From: Phoma sp. XZ068
Taxonomy: Eukaryota; Ascomycota; Dothideomycetes; Pleosporales; Didymellaceae
Length of the DNA: 64,000 nucleotides
Direction of reading: 5' to 3'
Assembly: GCA_004835665.1 (NCBI GenBank)
Contig: RBKR01000025.1
Span: 620,001 to 684,000, forward strand
Shown here: positions 43,434 to 55,900 of the stretch, in pieces
How the letters are laid out: every line of letters begins with the position of its first letter
Position numbering within the stretch: the first letter of the stretch is position 1
The notes under the pieces: generated by a model
What the model was told of the DNA's origin: nothing
The model's database searches: none
What the model saw: only the letters and a program-made list of their open reading frames with translations
Position numbers and translations under genes: made by a program

Positions 43434-45248
43434 ATGCAGAGCAGTGCAGCAACGCACCCGCCGCGACCGCCTGGCAATATCATTTCAAGCGAAACACCGC
43501 CAGCGATCGAATATGTTAGACTCGCCGACAACCAGGTCGAGGCTAGTCCGGCTACCCATAGCCATACGAATGTTGGCCTTTTAGATCTCTTGAATGAGCT
43601 GTTGGGAAAGATTGCCCTCTGCCTTTGTGGCAGCGCCTCCATCCTTGATCTCTCGGTTGTTAATAAGTGGCTCAAGGGAATAGCGCAAGATGCCATGCTA
43701 CGAATGCTCTGCATACCTATAAGGGATGCCAGACGGGTATTGGAGATGTTAGCCGCCAATCCTAACGTTATACCAAAGCTTCGACATCTGGACCTGAGTA
43801 AGTATGGCTGCGGCCATAGGAAAGAGTGTCAGTGCTTGGGATCACTCAAGTTCGACGCACCCACAGCACGAGTCTCTCGCGATACAATTGAACACAAGCC
43901 CACGCACAGCGTCACATCGAAACAGATCCAAGAAGCGAAGCGCAACGCAAGTATGTGGCACAACAAGGCTCACACCTTATTCCTGAACATTCTAGTGACA
44001 CTCAGTTCAACGCTGACAGAGCTAACGATCTGGCTACCTCCGCGCAACGACTTTGCACAAGCAAGACCTCCTAACCGGCCATCTGGCCACCAGTATGCTT
44101 CAGTCCTACCATTTGACGGTCCCCCGCTCACAGTGTTGCAACGGTGTCTCCAGGTCCTGACAATCAGGTCCAACCCTAGGTACAAGCGGGACGCAATACA
44201 TATAATCAAACTTCCAGGCTTCCATATCCTAATATCGTTGACAATGCCAATGGAACATCTAGGTGCACCACACCTAATAGACTTCTATGAGCCGGGCGGC
44301 ACTCAGATCTCGTTGGCCCATGGGAACGAGAACGATCGAATAGCAGGGAGACTGACTTGTCTACCGTTGGCGCTGACAGACTTACACCTCACCTCTTGCA
44401 AGAGGTACACCTTCCTCTTGCTCGGCGTTTTCGATGATTTTCCGCGCGGACAGCTGCGTCTAAAGTACATCAGCTTGACGTTCGAAATGCCCGCGAGTTC
44501 GGCAATCATCCTCTGCGTCATAGGTGCTCTACCAGAACCGCCCTACAACAAGGCTCGTAAATGGCTGCGAATGCAGGCGAGCTTGGTCCACAAGGGTCAC
44601 AACGTCGAATTATCTACCGAAAAGTCGGTGACCGTTCGCAACAACGGACAACAAGCGTCGTTCATGGAAGAGCTGAAGGCGACCGCAAAGCTGTCACGCA
44701 TTGAGGTTGCCGAGATCGCGAGGGCCAATTTGCAATTTTCAGATTGTGTTGCGCGAAGTCACACTGGTACAAGAAAACGATTATCCCTTCTGGAGCATCA
44801 ACTCTTCATCATGCACGGAACCGACTACCTTGGGTTATTTTGTAGCCCTACGTTCAGGGCTACATACTGGACTGAAATTGGTTTCTTTCATGGCGTAGGT
44901 CAGGACTGGGGAGCCCAGTGGAATATGAACTCGGATCATGAAGAAAAGAACACAGGGTTTGTTACGAACAGGCCTAGTATGGCCAAAGTGGTAAGAAGGC
45001 TAGGCATTGAGCCACTCGCAAGACTTCCAGACCTATCATACGTCGTCTTCTCACCACTTCTACCTTTACCGAACGCTGGCAATACCTCGTTATCTCAACA
45101 TTCAAAAGCGTTCCATGGCAAACCTAACATCACCCCCCCCCCCCCCCCCAGCGCCCGCACCTCGAGCGACCAATCGCTCTCCCACGTCCAGGAGAGAGTG
45201 TATACACAGCCAGGCTTGTTCAAGCCTCGTCTTCAACAGCCACGCTGA
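43434..45248 (+). CDS. F-box-like hypothetical protein
   Basis: Single exon of 604 codons from the ATG at 43434. An F-box-like segment (about residues 45-95: LLDLLNELLGKIALCLCG, then ILDLSVVNKWLKGIAQDAML) is followed by leucine-rich stretches typical of fungal F-box proteins (PKLRHLDLSKYGCG, TLTELTIWLPPRNDF, LRLKYISLTFEMP). Such proteins usually present substrates to SCF ubiquitin ligases through Skp1. A 17-C run at 45133-45149 encodes Pro near the C-terminus; a one-base change there would swap the last ~35 residues for a longer alternative tail. The family assignment rests on pattern only. Confidence 0.6.
   Translation: MQSSAATHPPRPPGNIISSETPPAIEYVRLADNQVEASPATHSHTNVGLLDLLNELLGKIALCLCGSASILDLSVVNKWLKGIAQDAMLRMLCIPIRDARRVLEMLAANPNVIPKLRHLDLSKYGCGHRKECQCLGSLKFDAPTARVSRDTIEHKPTHSVTSKQIQEAKRNASMWHNKAHTLFLNILVTLSSTLTELTIWLPPRNDFAQARPPNRPSGHQYASVLPFDGPPLTVLQRCLQVLTIRSNPRYKRDAIHIIKLPGFHILISLTMPMEHLGAPHLIDFYEPGGTQISLAHGNENDRIAGRLTCLPLALTDLHLTSCKRYTFLLLGVFDDFPRGQLRLKYISLTFEMPASSAIILCVIGALPEPPYNKARKWLRMQASLVHKGHNVELSTEKSVTVRNNGQQASFMEELKATAKLSRIEVAEIARANLQFSDCVARSHTGTRKRLSLLEHQLFIMHGTDYLGLFCSPTFRATYWTEIGFFHGVGQDWGAQWNMNSDHEEKNTGFVTNRPSMAKVVRRLGIEPLARLPDLSYVVFSPLLPLPNAGNTSLSQHSKAFHGKPNITPPPPPSARTSSDQSLSHVQERVYTQPGLFKPRLQQPR
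45133..45149 (+). repeat. 17-base poly-C run inside a coding frame
   Basis: Seventeen consecutive C encode five Pro codons plus part of the Thr codon before them. The +1 frame continues open to 45432, so run length decides the C-terminus of the F-box-like protein. Confidence 0.9.
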
Positions 45249-45632
45249 ACTCTATCCTGGTCATTTCAACAACAGGTCTCGGTTCATGGAGCATCTTTTC
45301 AATGGGGAAGCTTGGAAATGGTATCTGCAGCCGCACGTGGAGACACCGCCAGCGCGTTTGAAGGAGAGTGGATTGTCATTGCCCCAGAGGTCTACAGGTG
45401 CCCAACCGGGAGGGAAACGGCGACATTTGTAATTGAGGTTGGGAAGCTATATCACTTGCACGTTTTGCGCTCAAGAGTTATTCCAGATAATATTTAGTCA
45501 TTATGATTATAGGGTAATTAAGTGAGGTCATCAGGCAGAACATCAAGTGAAACCTTGTGTAGTGCAGATATGCCATCTAGTGAGAAGCTCGTCGAAACTG
45601 CGCTGCCGTACAACTGTACTTCCACTCATTGC
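45249..45632. other. Spacer between convergent genes
   Basis: About 380 bases between the stops of the F-box-like and tannase-family genes; contains the alternative reading frame beyond the poly-C run (to 45432) and nothing else recognisable. Confidence 0.4.
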
Positions 45633-47220
45633 TCACTTACATACGAAATCTTTGGCACTGTATTCGGGACCAGCACCAGTAAACACAGCTTTCTTGGGAT
45701 AGGGACAGAGCAGACTTGTACGGTTGGCCATGTCAATGGCCTCAAGCGTGTCTGGTGCAATGCCTTTCTCCACCCAATCGACTAGTGCGTCGAACGATTT
45801 GGAAGGATATCCACCCACATTGCCGTTGCAGTGACCTAAACCAGGAGCCTCGAAGAAACGGTAGAAATCGTGTACATCAGGGTGAATAGCGTTCACCGCG
45901 TTGTAGTACAGGCGAGAGCCTCGAGATGGGATGTTGTCATCAGCCTGTGTCCAAGTTAGCTTTAGCCCTTCGAAACGTTTAGTTACGTACTAAGCCGTGG
46001 TATGTAATCATCTTGCCCCCTGAAAGTTGAAATTCGTATAGATTTGGTGATCTCGTGCCCATGGTTGAATCATACTCAACAACTGCTGCCTGGAAAACCT
46101 TCTCGTACTCTCGACGAGACAAAGTACGAACGTCGAAGTTGGGATCTTTTTTCACCATCAGCCGGATTACGATCGCCAGCAAGGGGTTGACTATCCCGTC
46201 ACATGTGCCATCATTTGAGCATAGTGTAGCCGCGATACCGAATTCTTTGGTGAGGTTGGTCTGATGACCAAAGGTTGGCCAGAGGAGTGCTCCATTGGCC
46301 CTTCGAGCACCGTTCCAAGCTGCGTCAGCGACGATTGCTGCAGAACGAGATATTTCTTTTGGAGCTGAAGGACGGCTGCAGTTAAAACTCTTTCCAACGG
46401 CCGCGTATGGGTCAAAGTGACAAGCGTCGTCATCTGAGATGATGCCGTCCTGAACTCCGTCCAGGCCGTCGCAGGATTCGATTGCGAGCTTGGTCAAGGC
46501 ATCCATCTCGCAAGGATGCGGATATTCCTTCATCTCGTGCATGACCTGCTGTGGGAATTGTGCAGCGATGACGAATTCGGTTTGAAATGCTGGCGCTGCA
46601 GCCTGAATGCCGTCAAAGATGTCCGGATACCGCTGGGCAAACATAAGACCTTGGCGCCCTCCTTGTGAACATCCGTTAAAATACGAGTATTCTGCCGGTC
46701 GGCCGAAGAAGCTACTGATGACGCTCTTAGCAGCCAGTGCGGCGTCCTTTAGAGCCACGTGGATGAAGTTCTGTAGAGAGAGCGCATCGAGGTTACCGGG
46801 ACTCAAGAGCGCCCAATCATCTGGACCGAGGGCAGAGACGCCACCATCTGTGGTCACTGTTGCGTAGCCGTCGGCCACAGTAGCCGACATAGCAAAAAAA
46901 ACGAAATCGACCAGCCCAGCAAGCCATCCTCCACCTCCTACCATACGCAGACGTCCATTCCATTCAGGTTGAATCGGCAGCCAAACCTGAGAGATAACAG
47001 CATCCTTCTGTCCTGGATGCGTATGAGTGAGAGTAACGTTGCAAAAGCTCATATTTTGGCCAAAGTCATCGTCGCGGTCAATTTGGTAATTCGCTGCGAG
47101 GCCGCTCACGGAGTAGTTTTGTACGAGAGAGGCTTGCACAGACAAAAATTCGGCACCAAATATGGTTGGGAACGGGATCGCTTGCGCAGAGCAATTATTC
47201 AAGAACTGAGAGAGCGCCAT
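45633..47220 (-). CDS. Tannase/feruloyl esterase family protein
   Basis: Two exons: 45991-47220 and 45633-45944, 513 residues; intron GTACGT to ACACAG. The start is the ATG at 47220, since the frame upstream opens only with TTG. Landmarks: VWLPIQPEWNGRLRMVGGGG, YATVTTDGGVSALGPDDWAL, nucleophile YFNGCSQGGRQGLMFAQRYP, ITYHGLADDNIPSRGS holding the catalytic Asp, and FFEAPGLGHCNGN with the catalytic His. The Cys before Ser and the Cys after His form the disulfide typical of the family. These enzymes cleave gallate or ferulate esters in plant material. A clear signal peptide is missing, which is odd for a usually secreted enzyme. Confidence 0.88.
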
Positions 47221-48302
47221 CGTGACGAACAATCTACACTGCTTGCAACCCAGGTGTCTTATAGGGAATAACGGTTGATTTCCACGGGTATATAGGCTGA
47301 AAGGACTGCGGGGCGGCAGCCATGGAGGTAAGACGAGGGACGTAAGTCGTATTCATGCAAATAACCTAGGAAACGATTTGGGGCAAACGAGGATTCAGGC
47401 AGCAGCTCTTGAGAGCTAATAATGGCTTGTCTCACATACGGAGATGTCGTGCAAGCCGAAATGATAGCTCATAAGAAAGGTTCGACGTGCCTACGGCCAT
47501 GAGAGATGGTAAGGGAAGTGAAGTTGAGCGTTGACGACTGATAGCAGAGGGAAGATGACGACTGCTTGTGTGGTTGCAGTGCTGCCAGGATCAAAGCAGT
47601 CATCTTACCACCTCCAATACCCTCGGAATTCAAGAGCAGTGGAAGAGGCGTTCGTATTCAATCGCGGCATGATTCCTAGCCTGGCCAAATTAAGGACGGG
47701 ATGCAAGAATCATGGAGCCTTGGCGCGAAGCCTCGTGGAGAGAAAACGGAATGCAAAACTGCCTTGCACGTGACAGCATTGCATCTCAGCCTCGTGGCAT
47801 CTGCCTTGCACCTCACAACGTGTACATCAATATCTATATCAACTGAGAGTAGAATAACTCTCTAGCAATCAGTGAACTGCAATCTTGTCCTATCATATCA
47901 TTATATGACAACAATCCACTGTTTACTTACAAGCCACTTACGCTAGGCTAGATTGGACTGCTTCTGCTAGCAAGGATGATATTCTTAGACATTTCAAGTG
48001 ATCTCGCTTAAGTAAACTATTGAACTCGATGCTCTCTCCTACATCTGGGGTGCACAGAATTAAACCAACCTAATCACTTGCAATGGCCGACGACATCATG
48101 TTCATCTCAACCCCTTTATACGGGTTTGAATTTGTAGCACGCCCATCTCTCTATCTCAATACTCCTACACTCAAGTGTCGTCGTTATCATCGAGGCGTGG
48201 AGCTTCTCAAGTGTGATACATGGGCTTGGAGTCCTTCCTTTTTCCAGCAGGATAGTTCCATCGCGACCTCGTTGCAAGGCTCGGTGCCTCGTGTCTCAAT
48301 CA
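47221..48302. other. Intergenic region, tannase promoter
   Basis: Contains a TATATA on the minus strand at 47289-47294, about 70 bases upstream of the tannase ATG. The remaining kilobase shows nothing recognisable. Confidence 0.45.
47289..47294 (-). promoter_or_regulatory. TATA box of the tannase-family gene
   Basis: TATATA within CCTATATACCC on the minus strand, 69-74 bases upstream of the ATG at 47220; position and strand fit a core promoter and support the chosen start. Confidence 0.5.
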
Positions 48303-49260
48303 TTACAAGGCCTCCTCATCCACCTGGATGAGCTCCACAATCACTTCCTGACGCCTCTGCACGAAATTCTGCTCGAGATACGTCTTAATATCCCGGAGGA
48401 CAACGACAGGATTGCCCACCCGGCAGAAGTATGCCGTCATGGCCGAATCAATGTACTTAAGGCGGAGACGACGAAGACCAGGACAGGCAAAGAGTGCATC
48501 AAGCTCATAATGATGTACTACCTCGCGCGGCGAAAGAGCAATCCGCTCCATAGAGGCCTCGGGATCTGTGGCTTCCAAAGCGCTTCTCTGGCGCTCTGAC
48601 CAACGGCGCATCGTCACCGCTGCTGTCTGCAACGTGAAGCTTAGCTCACAAAGGTTCGGCATATTGCGACACATCTGCAAGTATGGGTTGTGGTGGCGGT
48701 TGAGGCAGACACCACTGAACCAGTAGAAATTGGGAAATTCTATCTTGGTTACCGCATTGTAGAGGTGCGGCAGTGCCGCCGAACCGAAGATGCTGCCGCC
48801 GTAGGTAACATCCGCTGTTGAGCTAACGACAAAGGTGCACTTGGCCACGTACGGGAGTACTTCCCCGTACCACTTGCGCGAGTCGGCCGGGTCGAAGCAG
48901 ATGCCTCTAAGAAATTTAGGATGGTCAGGCGTGGCAACCGGATCCTCTCGTTCGGCTGTGATGTCTACACGTAAGGGGCCTATCAAATAACGCATCAGTC
49001 AAGGCACCCTGGAGGCAGCCATCTCACCAATAAGCGTAGATATAACGGCTTACCGAGAGCAACGAGGGCTTCAGGCCCCTGCATTTGAGATGGTGGCGGA
49101 GTAAAGGCAGGCGCCGCGGCGCTCAATGTAGCTACCAGTCCGTCAGTGTGAGCCATACGCCTGTTCAAAGAGCAAAAAGCTAACCAGTACCAGCCGCAGA
49201 GACGCGGACGCGCCAGTTGCTACTATCAGAGCCGCGTGGAACGTGCCTCGAGTTGCTCAT
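48303..49260 (-). CDS. Hypothetical protein, three exons
   Basis: Exons 49191-49260, 49054-49131 and 48303-48979 join in frame to 274 residues starting MSNSRHVPRGSDSSNWRVRV. Splice ends are GTACTG/GGTAG and GTAAGC/GATAG. The joined middle reads PPSQMQGPEALVALGPLRVD. The C-terminal part alternates hydrophobic and Cys/Trp-containing strands (RKWYGEVLPYVAKCTFVVSS, NPYLQMCRNMPNLCELSF, CPGLRRLRLKYIDSAMTAYF) and ends with a helical QRRQEVIVELIQVDEEAL. It resembles the many uncharacterised leucine-rich hypothetical proteins of Dothideomycetes, but no named domain is recognised and no function is offered. Confidence 0.6.
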
Positions 49261-51078
49261 GGCGATGGTGTGAGATGAGCTAATGGAGAGACTCGAAAGG
49301 ATATTGAGGGAAAGGAAAGTCCAGTGCGCTCTTTCTGAGACTTATGGAGGATATGAAGTTGAAGAAAGGTGCAAGAGATAAAAGGGTTTGTTATACATGA
49401 GTGTGTGCACGCCAAGCAAGTGCACAAGCACAGTATAGGTGAAGGAAAGTGCGTCAAAAGCAAACAAGCTTGCTGTTCTGGAAAGCGATAGAAGAACTTA
49501 GCAAATGTCTGTCGCTGACAGTACTTCGGCCAGATGATCTGCATTAGTTCGATGTTTAGATGCATGCTTGGAGCGTAATATGCTGTGAAGTCGCGCTGTA
49601 CGCCGTTGCTGATGTAGGCAACGGCTGACGGGGCCGGCCTCGATGCGGTTGATGGAAGTCTTGAATCTACGAAGCCATGGTAAAACTTCCAGATTTTGCC
49701 AAGGAAACGCATGAAATCGACGACGTATACACTCGAGACATAGTTCGAGTTACCTTTGTGTTTGCTCGTGAAGTGGAATAGTTTGTGATACTGAATTTTT
49801 GTCTGTATTTTTGCAAGTCCATTGAAGCCACGCAGAGCAAGTAGGTCGTTAAGATACGAGGGGTGGACAAGGGGCAACACTGCCGCCGAACATTCTTACT
49901 TGGTGTGTATGTTGTTCTGGAGATGGTCGATGAGTTAGCTGTAAGCTGATATGAGTCTTTTCTCGAGCATTGACTGGTTCGCGTGTTCATACGCGACCTT
50001 CCGTGCACTAAATGACAATAACATAGAGATGTAAAATAGCTGTTCGATGAAACGAAAGTCTCGCCTCAACTCGCCTCATTGAGTTTCGCCGACCCTTTCA
50101 AGGCTGGGCTTGGTGTTGTTAACGTGCCGAAAAGACTGCTGAGCGTTAAGGTAGGAAGGTCCGACCTCGGTGATCATTGTGCAATGTATCAGATTATACA
50201 ACACCAACGTTTGCTTTCGAGGCGGCACGAGATCAAAGGTTCCGCCATGTGACTAACACTCATGGCGTTCAGCGATTCCCGGAGCAATGACCACCGCATT
50301 CGCGAAGGTCTTGAGATATTCGACGAGCCAATTACTCTTCAATACAGTAGCAAAAGATGGTGAGGATATCGAGAGGCATATCAGAAAAGTAAAGCCTTGG
50401 GGCTAGAAGCGATCGAACCGTTGCTGTTCAAGCTAGAGGGGAGGTGGATGTACCATGGCCGAAAAACCGGCCAAGGAAAATACTTGCGATGGCTGCATAC
50501 TACAAGAACACTGACTAGACGCTGGATTCGCAAGCATTTATATATTCAGTACGTCCAACTTCGTTTAGTTGCGGTATCGGCCGTACTTATTTGCAGTAGG
50601 CGCCGTTTTTAGTGACGCCTCTCACGGAGGTAGCCGCTGGTAGCATTGACAGAGAGAACAAACATCCCGGGACGCTTATGGCGAAGCTGTGTCAGTGAGT
50701 GTGGAGTCGGGAACAATACTGGCATAGAGGATACAGTACGAAATGTGAATAGTGGGAGATGAAGGCTGGAGTTGGCTGCTCCAAGATGCTGACATAATGC
50801 TTGGCGACAGGGGCTCAGCGTTCCAAGTGACACATTGCGAACCCCCAGACGCGCTCAGACCCCACGGGCTTCAAGCGCGCATTTCTCGCTCGGGTACAAT
50901 GTCATCTCCTGTGTCAATATGTACTTCCCTCGGTCTCCGTGATAATGGATGAAGATTGTGCCCTCTGTGAACGCTGATTTTACTCCCAAACTGAAAGCCG
51001 GTCTTTCTCGCTGCACGTTAACCGTACTCCGATACAGCTCCAACGTACACTCTCCAGCCTTCGAAGGCCTACTCGACG
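49261..51078. other. 1.8-kb intergenic region with a coding-like relic
   Basis: Holds the relic at 49500-49880 on the minus strand. The remainder up to the MFS start at 51079 has only short frames without signal. Confidence 0.4.
49500..49880 (-). pseudogene. Coding-like fragment without a start, possibly a decayed gene
   Basis: A minus-strand frame, stopped upstream by TAA near 49917, reads VLPLVHPSYLNDLLALRGFN, GLAKIQTKIQYHKLF, then VVDFMRFLGKIWKFYHGF and ends in a plausible MQIIWPKYCQRQTFAKFFYR. The composition is protein-like and similar in style to hypothetical proteins near it, but there is no ATG and no clear upstream exon; a CTAAC branch-like site and AG candidates around 49890-49950 leave a splice possibility open. 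Beyond about 49490 the frame loses protein character. Confidence 0.3.
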
Positions 51079-52748
51079 ATGGCGGTGCCGACGGTAGACT
51101 CACCGCGAGAGTCGAGTGAAGAAGAAGGGCTCCCATTCCTGGATAATACCTCCAAACCAGAGATGTCGAAGCCATGGGTGCTTTTGGTCGTGCTGGCCTT
51201 TGCCCTTGTAGCCATCATCGATATGGGATCCTTCCTCGCTGAAGCTCCTCGAACACGCGTATACGAAGCCAACATCTGCTTAGGCTACTACAGAGAGACT
51301 GATCCCTCAGTCATTGGCAGGGATGGAACGATAGCTGAGAAGTTGTGCAAGGTGGATGAAGTTCAACAGAAGATGGCTATGATCTTTGGCTGGCAAGAGA
51401 TGTTTGATGCTATCCCCAGTATCTTCCTGGCTATACCCTTCGGCGTGCTGGCAGACAAAGTAGGCAGAAAGTGGATTTTCACCGCAAGCTTGATGGGCCT
51501 ACAGCTGAACAGTGCCTGGGTGCTGGTCATCTGTAAGTGACACTACCGGCCGGAGCAAGAGTGACTGTGCTGATGTTGCCAGGCTATTTCAGAGACCTGC
51601 CGCTGGAGCTGACATGGCTCTCATCAGCTTTCTACTTGATCGGCGGTGGGCCCATTGTTGCAGGAGCAATTGGCGTGACTATGATCTCAGATATCGCACC
51701 TCCCGAGAAGCGGACGACCATCTTCTTGTACCTGACTGCTTCGATGCTCGTCGCCGAAATCGTGGCACCCATCATGTCTGCACGACTTATGGAGGGCGGA
51801 GACTGGTATCCTCTTGTACTTGCATTGATCATCCAACAAGCTGGAGTTCTACTCGCTGTCTTCTTCCCTGAAACCCTCCATCTGCGCAACACAACGGAAC
51901 AACACGAGAGCAGCGTGAGAGATGTTCAGCTGCAGGTCAAGCGCCACGCCTTCAGTCCACTGCAACAGTTACAACACTTTCGGGATGCATTCCAGTTTCT
52001 GAAGAGCGACCGGACGCTGGCACTGGTTGTGTTCACATTTATGGCGAACAGATTGGGTCGACAAGGCATGACACTACTTATGCGCTATGCGTCGAAACGC
52101 TACAGTTGGGAAATCAAGCAGGCTGCCTACCTTCTGTCATTTCGCGCAGCCACCAACCTGGCCGCTGTTGCCATATTCCTTCCACTCGCCAACTACGTGC
52201 TTCTGAAATATGTTCGACTGCCAACACATTGGGCCGATCTGTGGATAGCGCGTGGCTCCATTGTTCTGACCGCTGTATCATTTCTCGTCATTGGTCTCGC
52301 AGGATATCCTGCTCTACTCATTATCGGTCTCCTTATATACAATCTGGGCACAGGCTACAACGCCGCCATGAGGTCGGTGTCGATCCACGTTGTTGGCGGA
52401 CAGTCGAGTCCCGACATTGGCAAGCTGATGAGTACTATCGCAATCGTCGAGAGTTTCGGCGCGCTAGTTGCTGGTCCATTGCTCAATCAGCTATTTCAGT
52501 GGGGTATGGGCTTGGGCGGTGTTTGGCTCGGCTTGCCGTTCCTGACTGGCATGCTTGTGTTCGCCGGTCTTTCTGTGGTCACTTTTAAGATCGATGTTGA
52601 TGACAAGGAGGTCGGATATGCTGAAGTCCAGAGTGAAGATGTCGACAATATGATCGAGCTGCATGGAAGAGCAAGCACGTCTGCGCTGGAGCACGAAGGC
52701 AACCGTCGACATTCCACATCGAGAGACTCCGTACATTTCCAACGCTGA
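51079..52748 (+). CDS. MFS transporter
   Basis: Two exons: 51079-51532 and 51583-52748, 539 residues; intron GTAAGT to TTGCCAG. After a short acidic N-tail come the first helix (WVLLVVLAFALVAIIDMGSF), a long extracellular loop with two Cys, and the MFS motif A as FGVLADKVGRKWIF. GGGPIVAGAIGVTMISDI and PPEKRTTIFLYLTASMLVAE mark the fourth and fifth helices. The central loop is charged (about 280-310). This arrangement is common in fungal DHA1-like or general-substrate transporters. The Ser-rich gene at 52937 follows on the same strand after 188 bases. Substrate unknown. Confidence 0.85.
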
Positions 52749-52936
52749 TGCGAGATAACAATCACTTTTGTTCAACCCTGTCAGCACATGATTTCGTGTT
52801 AAGTCCTACGTTTCGATACAATGTGCCCGTACCCTGGCGCACCTTCCATCCCGCGCGGGTAAAACGCAGTGACGCTCTGAGACGAGGTAAGCGCAACACC
52901 AGGCGACCCATCCACCGTGATGACCAGGCAAGGACG

Positions 52937-55900
52937 ATGCCTTTGTTGACTCGAACTTCCCTATCCGCATATCGCAAACGTACTCCTTTACAGCTCTTGG
53001 CCACATCTAGTCAACACCTCTTTAGCAGAGCTTCACTACCTTGGACTGTCCTCTTACTGCTCTACTTCGCTGTCGGTTGGTTTTATCTCGCCCCATCGAT
53101 GCTTGCACGCGCATCCAGCGATGCCGGTACGCGCTTGCGCCGGTCCAAATCAACTTCAACTGTCCATCGACACGTTCCACCGGGTGTCGAGTCCCTGGAC
53201 CTTGACGTGGCACAACAACATGCCATCGCCGCTGCCACTGCGGCTTTCGCTCGGTCTCAAGCTCACGACTCGACTGAGCGCAACGCCAGTCGTAGCATTG
53301 AGTCAGTCAGAAGAAAGAGCACGACGAGTCGAAAATCTCTCACTTCCCAGGGCAGTCACTTTCCCCCTCGAGAGTTTGGCGCTCGATCTGTACCGCCCCA
53401 GAACAGTACGCAGACAACCAGTGCCCATCGCCTCTCTGTCGGATCTGCGCCAACATGGGAACAGTTTCCTTCCCTCGACCCTACGCCTGGCAGTGACAAG
53501 CTAACGCCATCGACATGCCCGTTATCGGCTCAAAGTTCAGTCACACTCAGCGAGTACGGACGTCCAGCTTCCCAGCCGAAGTATCATCGACAGAGTGCAG
53601 CCTCTTCTATCACATCGCAACAAATCAGGAAAGCGCGCTCCATGTACTATGCAAGCAGCGTTCAGACCGGATCTCCTATCGCAAGACCACCAGCAAAGTA
53701 CTTGACTACTCCACCACCCGTCGGGCCCACCGCTGCACTGAGCACTGCGCCGACAGCTTACGTTCTGTCTCGAAAAATAGGTCCATCGCCCCTTGCTGCG
53801 CCTCGAGTTCCCATAAATGTCGCTAAAAATGAGGCCGTTGATGGAGCTCGAGATGAATACGTGCAGGACTTCCAGGAACGATCGATCAAACACAAGCCAT
53901 CCCTGTTCCTGGCGCCGTTCAAAAAAAGACAGGATAGGTCAAAGGACAAGTCCAAACGTGTCTCATCAATAATCACGTCGGCCCAACCCACGAGTTTCCA
54001 CTTTGCGGATGACACAGCGGTCGATGTTACCGTAAGCGACTTTATGCCGCAAATGGCAGCTAAGGATGGACGTTCCTTCTCAGGGTCACTGAAAAAGAAG
54101 ATCAAGAGAGTCTTCAGGCGGAGTTCCAACAAGCCGCCAAGCCTTCCAGTCCAACAGATCGAAGCGAGTCGAGAGTACTTTAGGACAACTGAAATCGCGA
54201 AACCAACAACTGGTGATCATGGCGACATACCAAGCCCTGACGAGGAGCTGCTTCAAAGAGTGCGATCTCGAAGCCCATCTTTGGATGGGGCTTGCCCGCG
54301 TGTCATGAAGTCGGCGTCAAGCGGTAGCAGCAAAGGCAGTATCCGCAGTGATCGCAGCCTCCACAGCGACGCAAAAGCTTCTCATGCATCTGCATCGCGA
54401 GTCACGAGCTGGGGAACCTCAGCCTCAGGAGAGACACTAACGCAACGCGCCATCAAGCGTTTGACGGTCATACATGAAGCTAAAGACAGCGTTGGAAGCA
54501 TCTCTGACCCAGCACTGACGAGAAGGAAATCGCTCCCCCTTCCCGCATTTTCTGCTTTCAAGGACCCCATGCACATGGACAGCTTGGCGGAGGAAGCGTC
54601 GACGCCGCCTGTTGATCCAAAACGGGTATTCTCGGCTCTTATGCGCGAGATTGATGCGTCCAAGGCTGTTGCTGGCCCTATTGACCCGTCAGATCGCACA
54701 CCAGGCGCGGAAAGCGATGTGTTCGAGTCTAGCAAGACCAAGGAACTGCACCCCACAAACCGAGAAACACATTCAAGAGCCAGCAGAGATCTCGGTATAA
54801 CTGCAACCAGCGAACAAAAACTATCAGCTCGTCGCCCGGCCAGTGCAGCAGCGCGTAGTGTCCAGAGCAAGAAAGGTTCCATACGATCCTTTGTGCAAAC
54901 CATCAAATCAACGATACGCGCAGTCACGCCAGGTGAGCACCGATTTTCGCCTTGTCAAGATCAGCCAGCCCGCATACTCGTCGATGCAAATACACCTTCT
55001 TCCACCGATTCATCAAGGTCACGGAGCGACCAAGAGGGCCGCACGACCAACTTCAAAGGCCTTCGCATCTTCAAGAAGAAGTGAGTGGGCATCTGCAGCC
55101 ACCAAGATCGTCCGGTGAGACACTTGCTAACGATGTTTAGATGTGAATGGACCATCGGAGACGCTTCGATGGAAACGTCTACCCCGACGGCAGAGCAGAT
55201 CGAATTGCGAGTGGCCAGAGCTAAGAGTCGGTGGCAAACACCTTTGGATGAGAGTGCCACCCCTCGGTTTCCGAGAGAGACAGACCGACTCTGTACTGTA
55301 ATCAATTGCTCACAACAGCAATCTCGAAATCAAGAATGCCCGGCTGGCGATCAACTCGTATCTCCACAGTCGCAAGCAATGCAACTGTCGAAAGCGATGC
55401 AGTCACCCATGTCCCCTAGTGTCTATTCACGCAACACTGATGGAGCCAGCATCCTTCCAAATGACAGCGTGATTTCGTTCGACAATCCGTATGAGTATGA
55501 GCATATACACCATGGAGGCTCAGCGGTCATTTTGAACAGTCAATCGGTGCGAAGTTATGTCATCGGAACTCCTTCTCCTAACAGACCGAATTCGACCCGC
55601 TCTAGCCGTGACTGGAAGGCCTGGCTGTCACATGAGGTTTCGGGAATCGAGGCAACCAGCCAGGAGGATATTGCAATTCACGAGCAGTATGCGACGCCCT
55701 CCAGACAACACAAATGCGACGTGACCCAGACTATCCGTACCTCGCATACTGGTTCTGAGGAGACGACTGTCATTGTTCGGGAGTCATTCGAGGCATCAAC
55801 ACCTCAAGCACAACCTGAAAAGCTGACACTGACCCATGTGCTCGACACTGGTAGAGCACACATTTCGAAGGATCCATCGGCTGAAATTACCCCAGCACCT

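Noticed and set aside
55085..55140. Separate start for a 605-codon gene (ATG within 55085-55140)
   Set aside because: The first codons lie inside a well-formed intron that joins the two long frames into one gene.
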